Below, in pieces: positions 18,272-26,453 of a stretch of DNA of 64,000 nucleotides. The DNA lies in assembly GCA_934717855.1 (NCBI GenBank), contig CAKUZI010000001.1:62001-126000 (forward strand). The letters are read 5' to 3'. How positions within the stretch are numbered: the first letter of the stretch is position 1; every line of letters starts with the position of its first letter. The position numbers and the translations under genes were made by a program. Origin of the DNA: an uncultured Candidatus Melainabacteria bacterium (GTDB lineage Bacteria > Cyanobacteriota > Vampirovibrionia > Gastranaerophilales > Gastranaerophilaceae). The notes below the pieces were generated by a model. That model worked only from the letters and a program-made list of their open reading frames with translations. It ran no database searches and was not told the DNA's origin.

Positions 18272-18748
18272 ATGAAGAAGAAAATTTTGATAACATTAGG
18301 GATTTTAGTTGCAATAATAGCGTCGTCTTTGGTTGGCTTTGCGTATACTTCTATGAATGCTCCAAAACATCCGTCAGAATATAATATTGGTATTTCTTAT
18401 AATGAAGCAATGCAGTCTGACAAACCTATGTTAGCTGTGTTTTATGTTGATTGGTGCGGATATTGTTTGAGATTTATGCCTAAGTTTAAGGTATTGAGTA
18501 CAATTTATAAGAACAAATATAATTTTGTAATGATAAATGTAGAATCTAGTGATAAGATGAAAAAATTGGCTGATGATGTCGGCATTGGTGGTTTTCCTAC
18601 AGTTTTCATTCTTGACCCAAAATATGATAATAGAGTTTTGATGTCAAATAGTTATTACCACAATTTGTTAAAATTTAGAACTGAATTGGACAGATATTTA
18701 AGAATTAGAGCTCTCTTAGACAAGGCTACTGCTGAAGATAAAAAATAA
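18272..18748 (+). CDS. Membrane-anchored thioredoxin-like protein
   Basis: 158 aa. An N-terminal uncleaved-type hydrophobic segment (residues 5-25) is followed by a thioredoxin fold with active site WCGYC (C62, C65) and the cis-Pro loop GGFPTVFIL. It probably faces the periplasm and reduces or exchanges disulfides, perhaps in the Cys-rich prepilins nearby (inference). GGAGGG lies before ATG, and TATAAT further upstream. Confidence 0.85.
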   Translation: MKKKILITLGILVAIIASSLVGFAYTSMNAPKHPSEYNIGISYNEAMQSDKPMLAVFYVDWCGYCLRFMPKFKVLSTIYKNKYNFVMINVESSDKMKKLADDVGIGGFPTVFILDPKYDNRVLMSNSYYHNLLKFRTELDRYLRIRALLDKATAEDKK

Positions 18749-18892
18749 GCAAAAAAAAGACCTTGATCAAAATTCTTTTCAAGGCCTATCCGTTTAAATA
18801 AGAAGAGAGAGCTTTATATTTATATAAAGTATAGGCAAATAAAAAATTTGCTAATTTAGGTTAGTTTTATTAAGAAATATTAACAGGAATTT

Positions 18893-19672
18893 ATGAAAGA
18901 TATACAAAATTTAAAAGATAATAGAAATGTAGATATTCAAAAAGTTGGAATTAAGCACCTAGAGCTTCCTTTGATTATACAAAGAAAAAACAGCTCTAAT
19001 CAGGTTGTTTGTGCAAAAGCCAGAGTGAATGTTTCTCTTCCGAAAGATTACAAAGGCACTCATATGTCAAGATTTGTCGAAGTTTTGACAGAATGGCAAC
19101 ATAAAAATCTTCTAGGTGTTGATATAAAAGGTTGTTTGGAAAAAATTATTCATAACTTGGATGCACAAAGTGGAGAATTAGAATTTAAATTCACATATTT
19201 TCTTGACAAAAAATCGCCTGTTAAAGGAATGATTGCTCCAATGAGCTATCACTGTTCATTTGAGGGTAGAATAGAAAAAGATGAATATAAATTTATTCTA
19301 GGGGTTGAAGTTCCCGTTACTACACTTTGTCCTTGCTCAAAGGAAATTTCTGATAATGGAGCGCATAATCAAAGAGCGTTTATAAAAGTTAAGGTCTCTT
19401 ATGATGAAAGTGAACAGGTTTGGCTTGAGGATTTAATTGAGTTGATAGAATCTTGTGCTTCTTGTCCTGTTTATCCTCTTTTGAAGCGTGAAGATGAAAA
19501 ATTTGTTACAGAAAAAGCTTGGGAAAATCCAAAATTTGTAGAAGATGTTTTGCGTGATGTTGTAGTAAAACTAAGAAATCATTCAATAATAAATGAATTT
19601 GAAGTAGAATGTGAAGCATTTGAAAGCATTCATAATCACTCTGCTTGGGCTTTTCAACATGAAATAAAATAG
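18893..19672 (+). CDS. folE2: GTP cyclohydrolase IB (FolE2)
   Basis: 259 aa, normal length. It converts GTP to 7,8-dihydroneopterin triphosphate for folate or queuosine precursors and can work with metals other than zinc. Family signatures are VTTLCPCSKEISDNGAHNQR (metal-binding Cys) and CASCPVYPLLKREDEKFVTE. queA at 44448 shows the cell makes queuosine, one possible consumer. No riboswitch or Zur-like operator was noticed upstream. Confidence 0.93.
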   Translation: MKDIQNLKDNRNVDIQKVGIKHLELPLIIQRKNSSNQVVCAKARVNVSLPKDYKGTHMSRFVEVLTEWQHKNLLGVDIKGCLEKIIHNLDAQSGELEFKFTYFLDKKSPVKGMIAPMSYHCSFEGRIEKDEYKFILGVEVPVTTLCPCSKEISDNGAHNQRAFIKVKVSYDESEQVWLEDLIELIESCASCPVYPLLKREDEKFVTEKAWENPKFVEDVLRDVVVKLRNHSIINEFEVECEAFESIHNHSAWAFQHEIK

Positions 19673-19771
19673 CTTTAGGTGTCGTCTTAGAGAATTAATG
19701 AATGTGTTTGTAAATCTTTTATATTTTCATTATGTTTGTGATACCATGCCTATAGAAATAGAGGAAAAATT

Positions 19772-20776
19772 ATGGGATTAACAGTATACTTAGGAATAGA
19801 TGTCGGTTCAGTTACGACAAAATTAGCGCTTGTAGACGAAAAAGGAAAGTATGTTGACAGTTACATGCTTAGAACTGCAGGTAAACCGGTTATGGCGGTT
19901 CAAAAAGGTTTAAACGAACTTTATGCTAAAAGAATTACAGATTATGATGTAATGGGTGTTGGGACAACCGGTTCCGGTCGTAATTTGGCAGGTGCTCTTG
20001 TTGGTGCTGATATTATAAAAAATGAAATTACTGCCCACGCAGTTGCTGCAAGTATTAATGTTCCCGGAGTACAAACAATTTTGGAAATCGGCGGACAGGA
20101 TAGTAAAATTATCATTATGAGAGATGGTATTGTTACAGACTTTGCAATGAATACTGTTTGTGCAGCCGGAACAGGCAGTTTCTTGGATCATCAGGCTCAA
20201 AGGTTGAATGTTCCGATTGAACAGTTTGGTGAAACAGCTTTGAAATCCGAAAATCCTGCTCGTATTGCCGGACGTTGCGGAGTTTTTGCTGAAAGCGACT
20301 TAATTCACAAACAACAACTTGGCTATCCTGTAGAAGATTTATTATATGGACTTTGCCAAGCTCTTGTTAGAAACTATTTGGCTAACCTTGCTTTGGGTAA
20401 GGAGTTGCTTCCTGTATTTTCATTCCAAGGCGGAGTTGCGACAAATTCAGGTATGGTGAAAGCTTTTGAAGAAGCTTTAGGACATAAAGTTGTTGTTCCT
20501 GATCATCACCAAACAATGGGGGCAATCGGTGCAGGTCTTTTAGCTATGGAAAATCATCAGTATACAGATGCAAAAACAACTTTCAAAGGTTGGGAAGTTG
20601 GTGAAATGAATTTCCATTCTATTACTTGTGATTGTACTGGTTGTTCGAATAATTGTGAAGTTATTACAATTGTTGAAGGTGGCGAAGATATCCACCACGT
20701 TGAAAAAATTAAAGATATTAAAGGTAATATCATTGCTCGATGGGGTGGAACTTGCGGAAGATGGGATATTTCTTAA
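19772..20776 (+). CDS. Acyl-CoA dehydratase activase-like ATPase (BadF/BcrA/HgdC family)
   Basis: 334 aa ASKHA ATPase. The nucleotide fold is seen in YLGIDVGSVTTKLALVDEKG and LEIGGQDSKIIIM. The cluster-binding cysteines are in NTVCAAGTGSFLDHQ and GRCGVFAESDLIHK. These proteins hydrolyse ATP to push an electron into a dehydratase or benzoyl-CoA-type reductase. The C-terminus carries an extra Cys-rich tail CDCTGCSNNCEV seen in larger fused homologues. No reductase partner lies nearby, so the client is unknown. GAGG lies before ATG. Confidence 0.85.
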   Translation: MGLTVYLGIDVGSVTTKLALVDEKGKYVDSYMLRTAGKPVMAVQKGLNELYAKRITDYDVMGVGTTGSGRNLAGALVGADIIKNEITAHAVAASINVPGVQTILEIGGQDSKIIIMRDGIVTDFAMNTVCAAGTGSFLDHQAQRLNVPIEQFGETALKSENPARIAGRCGVFAESDLIHKQQLGYPVEDLLYGLCQALVRNYLANLALGKELLPVFSFQGGVATNSGMVKAFEEALGHKVVVPDHHQTMGAIGAGLLAMENHQYTDAKTTFKGWEVGEMNFHSITCDCTGCSNNCEVITIVEGGEDIHHVEKIKDIKGNIIARWGGTCGRWDIS

Positions 20777-20807
20777 GTTAAGTATAATATAAAATATTAA
20801 CAAATAT

Positions 20808-20843
20808 GAACACAGGTCAATTTGGCTTGTGTTCTTTGTTTTG
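20808..20843 (+). terminator. Intrinsic terminator of the activase gene
   Basis: 12-bp stem with G-U pairs (20808-20819 and 20823-20834), then TTTGTTTTG. Confidence 0.7.
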
Positions 20844-20865
20844 ACAATTTAAAAATTTTTTTGAG

Positions 20866-20900
20866 GCAATTCTTACAAATAAAAATACTTTATTATTAGG
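20866..20900 (+). promoter_or_regulatory. Bipartite promoter element (site C)
   Basis: GCAATTCT at 20866-20873, 16 nt ending in AAAAATACT, then TTATTATTAGG from 20890. It ends 26 nt before ATG 20927. Confidence 0.65.
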
Positions 20901-20926
20901 TAAGCACGATTATAAAAGGGATTTTT

Positions 20927-21685
20927 ATGGGATTTTTAAATGTTTCTTCTTTAAACGCTTCTGCAAGCGAGAATTATACTAATAATGGGAACGGCGAAAC
21001 ACCTAAAACTAAGGAAAAGATTAAAATATTTCCTCAATATAGTTCTTATAGTCAAGGCGAAAAATTTCAACAATTTACGCTTGATGTAGATGCCGCTCAG
21101 AAAAAAATATTAGATGATATTCAAAATGGAAATATCTCTACAGAAGAACAGCGAAAACAAAGACATTCTGAAATGTCAAATATGTCATTTGATGTTACGG
21201 GTGATGAATATAGAGCCTTAGCCGGAAAACAAAACAGAACACCGGAAGAAACTCAAAAAGTAATGCAATTATACAAAGATGGATTTTTAAAATTTGGAAC
21301 TTCTTATACCGCATATTTGGATAAAAAATATGGTAATGGTGATGGAGTTTTAACTAAAGAAGAATATATTAGTTCCGAAATGCAAGATTTGCCAGAAGAA
21401 TTGAAAGAATTCGCAAATCCAAAAGATGCGGAAAATGTTTTTTCTCATATTGATATAAATAAAGATGGAAAAATAAGTCCTGAAGAAATGGCTGTATTTG
21501 GCTCTGTTCTTGATATGTCTGTTGGTTTGGAGGGCGATAAAGCAGGCGGAGTAAACGGAAAAATTAAAGCTTGTGATATGAATGCCAATATGATGAATAT
21601 GGTAAAATCATCTGATACAACAGGCGGAAGAGCTATGGATAATAAAATGAAAACAATGCATAACTTTTTGTTTGGAGAAAACTAA
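20927..21685 (+). CDS. EF-hand calcium-binding protein, leaderless
   Basis: 252 aa. Two EF-hand loops are visible: D132 (DKKYGNGDGVLTKEE) and the canonical D176 loop DINKDGKISPEE. A possible third, degenerate loop is GDKAGGVNGKIKACDMN. No Sec signal; the first 35 residues are Ser/Asn/Thr rich. Ca2+ sensor or structural role is inferred from the loops only. Promoter site C lies upstream. Not assigned to a named family. Confidence 0.72.
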   Translation: MGFLNVSSLNASASENYTNNGNGETPKTKEKIKIFPQYSSYSQGEKFQQFTLDVDAAQKKILDDIQNGNISTEEQRKQRHSEMSNMSFDVTGDEYRALAGKQNRTPEETQKVMQLYKDGFLKFGTSYTAYLDKKYGNGDGVLTKEEYISSEMQDLPEELKEFANPKDAENVFSHIDINKDGKISPEEMAVFGSVLDMSVGLEGDKAGGVNGKIKACDMNANMMNMVKSSDTTGGRAMDNKMKTMHNFLFGEN

Positions 21686-21695
21686 TTGATTTATT

Positions 21696-21724
21696 TTTAC
21701 AATCTTTGTGATTTATGCTAAAAT
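21696..21724 (+). promoter_or_regulatory. Promoter giving a leaderless mRNA for the first YkgJ gene
   Basis: TTTACA (21696-21701), 17 nt, TAAAAT (21719-21724). Only 6 nt separate the -10 from ATG 21731, so transcription should start at or next to the start codon. No Shine-Dalgarno is present. Confidence 0.65.
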
Positions 21725-21730
21725 TAATTT

Positions 21731-22402
21731 ATGAACGACGTAAATAGTAAATTACAAAGTATGAAAAGTATGTATCGAGAAGTTTTTGAAAAATCTTCCG
21801 ATGCGATACTTGCTCGTATTGAGGAAATTCGTCCAAAAGATTTTAATGGAGATATCTTGACAGAGTATGAACCTGAAAGTGTTGGTGCTCAATGGCAAAA
21901 AGACGTTTTAGATATGCTGGAAAATGATATCTCTCATGAAATTTACGATAAATGGCAAGAGATATTGAAGTTTCGTGAAAATTATGAATGCAAAGGTTGT
22001 GCTACTTGTTGTAATTTAGCTTGTTCTGAATTCTCTCCCGAAGAATTGAAAAAACGCGCTGAGAACGGTGATAATTTCGCAAAACAATTTACTTCAATTT
22101 TTATACCTTATGAGTCAAAAGAAGAAGCTAGGATGGTTTATCCTGAATATATAGAGTTGTTGGATGAAAATATTAGTGATGATGTTTATTTTTATCACTG
22201 TCCGAAATTAACAGATTGCAAAAGATGCTCGGATTATGAAAATCGTCCAGATATTTGTAGGCATTTTCCTGATAATCCGTTGTGTATTTTGCCGAAATCT
22301 TGTGGGTTTTATGAGTGGCGAGAAGAAGTTTTGCCGATTGTTCTTATGCTCCATGCAATGATGGAAATTATCGGGTATTACAAGTCAAAAATAAAAATTT
22401 AA
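21731..22402 (+). CDS. YkgJ-family cysteine-cluster protein (zinc/iron-chelating domain)
   Basis: 223 aa. Cysteines cluster as CKGCATCCNLAC, then HCPKLTDCKRCSDYENRPDICRHF (in two stretches) and LPKSCGFYEW, matching the CxxCxxCC metal-chelating domain of YkgJ/UPF0153 proteins. Biochemical role is unknown for the family. A second member lies at 29867. The mRNA is predicted to be leaderless. Next to rlmN but with its own promoter. Confidence 0.82.
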   Translation: MNDVNSKLQSMKSMYREVFEKSSDAILARIEEIRPKDFNGDILTEYEPESVGAQWQKDVLDMLENDISHEIYDKWQEILKFRENYECKGCATCCNLACSEFSPEELKKRAENGDNFAKQFTSIFIPYESKEEARMVYPEYIELLDENISDDVYFYHCPKLTDCKRCSDYENRPDICRHFPDNPLCILPKSCGFYEWREEVLPIVLMLHAMMEIIGYYKSKIKI

Positions 22403-22450
22403 CAGGTTGTGGTTCCTTATTTCACAACAAAGGCTTAAAAAGAGGAAATT

Positions 22451-23470
22451 ATGCAAATACTTTCAGGATTAAATTTAGAAGAAATACAAAAAATCACAGA
22501 TGAACTTGGTGCATCAAAATTCAGAGCTCGACAAATTCATAACTGGATTTACTTGAAGTCGGTTAAATCAATTGATGAAATGACTGATTTATCGGTAAAA
22601 TTTAGGGAGCAATTAAAAGAAGTTGCAGAAATTTCTGATACAAAAATAAAAGTTAAGCAAGAAAGTTCTGATGGAACGTTGAAATATTTATTACAATACC
22701 CTGACGGAGAGTGCGTAGAAACTGTTTTGATGAGATTTGACAATCGTGCAAATTTAACGGCTTGTGTAAGCTCTCAGGTTGGCTGTGCCGTAAATTGTTC
22801 TTTTTGTGCGACCGGAAAACGTGGTTTTATAAGAAATCTTTCTTATAAAGAAATTATCGAGCAAGTATTGACTATTCAAAGAGATACAGGTTTGAAAGTT
22901 ACGAATGTTGTATTTATGGGGCAGGGTGAACCACTTTTGAACCTTGATAATGTTTTGAAAGCAATGGAAATATTTAATGAAAATTTTCAAATCGGAGCAA
23001 GACGTTTAACTGTTTCAACTTCAGGAATAATTCCGGGAATAAACAGGCTTGCAGAGCTTGATATGCAGTCAACTTTGGCAATTTCTCTGCATGCTCCAAA
23101 TCATGAAATTAGAAAACAATTAATGCAAATTGAAAATAAATATCCGATGCCGGAACTTAAAAAAGCTTTGAAGTTTTATATTGAAAAGACCGGACGTAGG
23201 ATTACGATTGAATACTTGTTGATAAAAGATTTAAATGATACATTGCAGAGCGCTAAAGAGTTGGTGGAGTATTTGCATGATTTAAAATGTAATATTAATT
23301 TAATTCCGTACAATCCAACAGAAAAGAATGATTATCAAAAGCCGTCAGGAAATTCAATTATGCGTTTTAAATCATTGTTAGAACAATCTGGAAAGAAAGT
23401 AACCGTTCGACTTGAACGTGGAGCTGATATAGATGCAGCTTGCGGTCAATTGAGGGGAAAGGTAGATTAA
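22451..23470 (+). CDS. rlmN: Dual-specificity 23S rRNA/tRNA adenine-C2 methyltransferase
   Basis: 339 aa radical SAM enzyme methylating C2 of A2503 in 23S rRNA and A37 in some tRNAs. The radical SAM cysteines are in CAVNCSFCATGKRG. The methyl-carrying Cys and partner are in the C-terminal ERGADIDAACGQLRG. N-terminal FRARQIHNWIYLK is typical. AGAGGAAA precedes ATG. It abuts dtd with no intergenic base. Confidence 0.95.
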   Translation: MQILSGLNLEEIQKITDELGASKFRARQIHNWIYLKSVKSIDEMTDLSVKFREQLKEVAEISDTKIKVKQESSDGTLKYLLQYPDGECVETVLMRFDNRANLTACVSSQVGCAVNCSFCATGKRGFIRNLSYKEIIEQVLTIQRDTGLKVTNVVFMGQGEPLLNLDNVLKAMEIFNENFQIGARRLTVSTSGIIPGINRLAELDMQSTLAISLHAPNHEIRKQLMQIENKYPMPELKKALKFYIEKTGRRITIEYLLIKDLNDTLQSAKELVEYLHDLKCNINLIPYNPTEKNDYQKPSGNSIMRFKSLLEQSGKKVTVRLERGADIDAACGQLRGKVD

Positions 23471-23908
23471 TTGAAAGCACTAATTCAAAGGGTTAAAAGA
23501 GCGTCTGTAACTGTTGATGGCGAAAAGATTTCAGAAATTGGAAAAGGCATTCTCGTTTTTCTGGGTGTAGAAAAAGATGATGAAAAAGAAAATGCTGAAA
23601 AACTTGCTGACAAAATTTATAAATTGAGAATTTTTGAAGATGAAAATGACAAAATGAATTTATCTGTTGCTGATGTAAAAGGAGAACTACTTGTTGTTTC
23701 TCAATTTACATTATGCGGAGATTGTAAAAAAGGCACTCGACCATCATTTGATAAGGCAGCAGCTCCAGATAAGGCTGTTGAATTATATGAATATTTTGTT
23801 GAATATATGCGCGACAAAAATATACCTGTAAAAACCGGAAAATTCCGAGCAATGATGGATGTTGAGCTTATAAATGACGGCCCTGTAACATTTTGGCTTG
23901 AAAAATAG
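23471..23908 (+). CDS. dtd: D-aminoacyl-tRNA deacylase
   Basis: 145 aa, exact family length. It removes D-amino acids (and glycine) mischarged on tRNA. The two active-site motifs are present: [10 protein letters not shown] and the cross-subunit NDGPVTFW. Start is TTG directly after the rlmN stop; the GAGGGGAAAGG inside the rlmN end is the ribosome site. Translationally coupled to rlmN. Confidence 0.94.
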   Translation: MKALIQRVKRASVTVDGEKISEIGKGILVFLGVEKDDEKENAEKLADKIYKLRIFEDENDKMNLSVADVKGELLVVSQFTLCGDCKKGTRPSFDKAAAPDKAVELYEYFVEYMRDKNIPVKTGKFRAMMDVELINDGPVTFWLEK

Positions 23909-23917
23909 TTGCACATG

Positions 23918-23946
23918 TTGCAAAAATTTGAAAAGCATGCTATAAT
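23918..23946 (+). promoter_or_regulatory. Sigma-70-type promoter of the zinc-ribbon/rimM/trmD unit
   Basis: TTGCAA (23918-23923), 17 nt, TATAAT (23941-23946). The leader to ATG 24062 is about 110 nt, long for this genome. No known riboswitch was recognised in it. Confidence 0.65.
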
Positions 23947-24061
23947 GAGTCTATTAATATAGAGTTAGAAATCGATTTTTTAATACTGAGGAGAATTTTT
24001 ACTTTATTAATATTATTATTAACCCAAAATTACGTTATTTTTTAATTAAGAGGCTTTTATT

Positions 24062-25237
24062 ATGTATGTAAACAAGTGTATCAAATGCGGTCGTGAGTTT
24101 GAAACAAAAAACCCGAAAAGAGTTATTTGTCCGGATTGTTTGTATCCAGATAAGAAAATGATGGTTTCTCAACCAACAACAGAAGCATCAAATGCTCCTA
24201 CTCAAGACTCTACTCCGACAGAAGAAAGACCACAACAATATTTGAATGGTTATAGTGCCGGAGGAACAGAAGAAACTCCTCGTTATTACAGTGCCGGTGG
24301 AAATCCTGAACCACAGCAAAGATACAATAGACCACAAAGAAACTATAATCAAGGTGGTTACAATAACAGAAATAATTACAATAATAATCGCCAAGGTGGC
24401 TACAACCGTAATCAAGGCGGATATAACAACAATCGCCAAGGTGGTGGCTATAACAACTACAATAATGGTGGTGGTTATAATCGTAACCAAGGTGGCTATG
24501 GCAATAACAGACCTCAAAGAGGCGGATATAACAATCAAGGTGGATACCAAAACAGACGTCCGCAAGGTGGCGGATTTAACAGAAATAACAATTTCAACAG
24601 ACGTCCACAACAAAGAAGAGCTCCTAAACAATTATTAGTAAGTAAGGAACAATTAGAACAAATTGAATTGTTGTACAAAATGATGTTACCTCTTCCAAAC
24701 CCTGATTGTCACGAAGTAATTGGTGAAAAAATCGGTTTGGAACCAAGAAAAGTTTTCTTTGGTATAAATTTGGTAAGACAAAAAATGATGCTTCCGAAAT
24801 TGCCTTTCCCTAAACGTAAATTGGCGATTTCTCCGGATCAATTGTTTGCAATTAAGAATTTGTATGAACCATTGTTGCCATTGCCTCCAATCGGCTGTCA
24901 TAAAATTATTGCAGCTCAATTAAAAATGGATGAGTGGAGAGTTCACGTTGGTATTGGCTTAATTCGTTCTCAAATGGGATTAGGCAGATGGAATGAAGAC
25001 AGACCGGATCTTTCAGATGATTTGAAAAAACAAATCGTTGAAGATGCTAAAAAAAGAGAAGCTGAAAAAGCTGAAAAGAAAGCGTTAGCTAAGAAAGCGA
25101 AAGAAGAAGTAAAAGAAGAAAAAGCTCCTGTAGCTGAAGAAGCACCGGTGGCAGAAGAAGTTCCAGTAGAAGTTCCTCCAGAAAAACCAAAAAGAGGAAG
25201 AAAACCTAAAAAAGTTGAAGAAACTCCGGAAGCTTAA
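24062..25237 (+). CDS. Zinc-ribbon protein with Asn/Gly/Arg-rich disordered region and duplicated helical unit
   Basis: 391 aa, not recognised as a named protein. Residues 6-26 form a zinc ribbon (CIKC, CPDC). Residues about 85-190 are low complexity built from NNRQGGYN/NRNQGGY-type units rich in Asn, Gly, Arg and Tyr. Then two related units, 191-245 and 254-306, each with LxxLPLP or similar, a conserved CH and a closing GxxLxRxxM helix, look like an internal duplication of a helix-turn-helix-sized domain. The tail is Glu/Lys/Ala rich ending in PKRGRKPKK. RNA or DNA binding is inferred. It precedes rimM by 5 bp. Confidence 0.7.
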   Translation: MYVNKCIKCGREFETKNPKRVICPDCLYPDKKMMVSQPTTEASNAPTQDSTPTEERPQQYLNGYSAGGTEETPRYYSAGGNPEPQQRYNRPQRNYNQGGYNNRNNYNNNRQGGYNRNQGGYNNNRQGGGYNNYNNGGGYNRNQGGYGNNRPQRGGYNNQGGYQNRRPQGGGFNRNNNFNRRPQQRRAPKQLLVSKEQLEQIELLYKMMLPLPNPDCHEVIGEKIGLEPRKVFFGINLVRQKMMLPKLPFPKRKLAISPDQLFAIKNLYEPLLPLPPIGCHKIIAAQLKMDEWRVHVGIGLIRSQMGLGRWNEDRPDLSDDLKKQIVEDAKKREAEKAEKKALAKKAKEEVKEEKAPVAEEAPVAEEVPVEVPPEKPKRGRKPKKVEETPEA

Positions 25238-25242
25238 GCATT

Positions 25243-25755
25243 ATGACAAAATATGTTTCTGTTGGCAAAATTTTGAATTTTCACGGAATTAAGGGCGAAG
25301 CAAAAGTTGGTTTTACTAAAAATCAAGCAGATTTTTTCTGCTCTTTGAAAGATGTTTATGTAAAATCAGATAATGATTATAAAAAACTTTTTATAAAGAG
25401 TGTTCGTCTTCATAAAAATATTGCACTTGTTTGTTTTGAGGGAATAAATTCCATAAATGATTTAATGGAATTTAAAGGTGCTTTTTTATATGTTGAAGAA
25501 GAAACTATTCGCAAAAACCTTGATGAAGATGAATTTTTGATTGATGAACTTGTAAGCCTTGAAGTTTTTGATCAAAATGGAGTAAAAAAGGGCTTTGTTG
25601 TCGGCGTTTCTAATAATGGTGCAAGCGATCTTTTGTCAGTAAAAACAAATTCTAAACAAATTGTTCTTGTTCCTTTTGTAAAAGCTATTGTTACGGATGT
25701 CAGCATAAAAGATAAAAAAATTATAATCAACAATATAGAAGGATTGCTTGAATGA
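25243..25755 (+). CDS. rimM: 16S rRNA processing protein RimM
   Basis: 170 aa. It assists maturation of the 30S head by binding S19. N-terminal beta-barrel (VGKILNFHGIKGEAKVGFTK) and C-terminal PRC-barrel (IDELVSLEVFDQNG, LVPFVKAIVTDV) are visible. It sits 5 bp after the zinc-ribbon gene and overlaps trmD by 4 bp, a classic rimM-trmD pair. Confidence 0.93.
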   Translation: MTKYVSVGKILNFHGIKGEAKVGFTKNQADFFCSLKDVYVKSDNDYKKLFIKSVRLHKNIALVCFEGINSINDLMEFKGAFLYVEEETIRKNLDEDEFLIDELVSLEVFDQNGVKKGFVVGVSNNGASDLLSVKTNSKQIVLVPFVKAIVTDVSIKDKKIIINNIEGLLE

Positions 25756-26447
25756 TTTTTGATGTCCTTACGCTATTCCCTGAAATGGTTGAAAATTATT
25801 GCGGATACAGCATTCTAAAAAGAGCTGTTGATAATGAAATTTTGTCGGTCAATACTATAAATCCTCGAGATTTTACGCTTGATAAACATAAAAAAGTTGA
25901 CGATACACCATATGGCGGTGGCGCAGGAATGGTTTTGATGGCTCAGCCATATGTTGATGCTTATGAAAGTATAAAAAAATGTGAAAACTCCATTACAGTA
26001 ATGCTTTCTCCGCAGGGAGAACCGTTAACGGATAATTTGGTGAATAATTTAGTGCAGTTTGATCAAATTATAATGTTATGCGGGCATTATGAGGGCTTTG
26101 ATGAGCGTATCAGGGAAATAATTAAGCCTAAAGAGATTTCAATTGGTGATTTTGTTTTAACAGGAGGAGAATTGCCTGCACTTTGTCTAATAGATGCAGT
26201 TAGCCGTAAAATAGAGGGCACATTAGGGAAAATGGAGTCTGCTGATGAAGATAGTTTTTCTAACGGCTTAATAGAATATCCACACTACACAAAACCAAGG
26301 GAATATAGAGGATTAAGAGTTCCTGAAGTTTTGCTTAATGGAAATCACAAGGAAATAAATGAATTCCGCTTTCAGCAAAGTTTAGAAAGAACAAAAATTA
26401 AACGTCCTGATTTGTATGAAAAGTATATTAAAACTCAGAACAATTAA
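25752..26447 (+). CDS. trmD: tRNA (guanine-N1)-methyltransferase TrmD
   Basis: 231 aa SPOUT enzyme making m1G37 in tRNA. Knot motifs are DTPYGGGAGMV, MLCGHYEGFDERI and EISIGDFVLTGGELPA. ATGA overlap with rimM. rpsP and rplS, often in this operon, are absent here. Confidence 0.95.
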   Translation: MIFDVLTLFPEMVENYCGYSILKRAVDNEILSVNTINPRDFTLDKHKKVDDTPYGGGAGMVLMAQPYVDAYESIKKCENSITVMLSPQGEPLTDNLVNNLVQFDQIIMLCGHYEGFDERIREIIKPKEISIGDFVLTGGELPALCLIDAVSRKIEGTLGKMESADEDSFSNGLIEYPHYTKPREYRGLRVPEVLLNGNHKEINEFRFQQSLERTKIKRPDLYEKYIKTQNN

Positions 26448-26453
26448 GTTTAT

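Noticed and set aside
18749..18892. Possible riboswitch or Zur operator before folE2
   Set aside because: The gap holds only a weak CCTTG/CAAGG hairpin and AT-rich sequence; no known riboswitch core or palindromic operator was recognised.
24188..24638. Val/Ile/Thr-rich ORFs in both other directions (minus 24188-24631, plus 24246-24638)
   Set aside because: Frame shadows of the repetitive Asn/Gly-rich coding region; no ribosome site.
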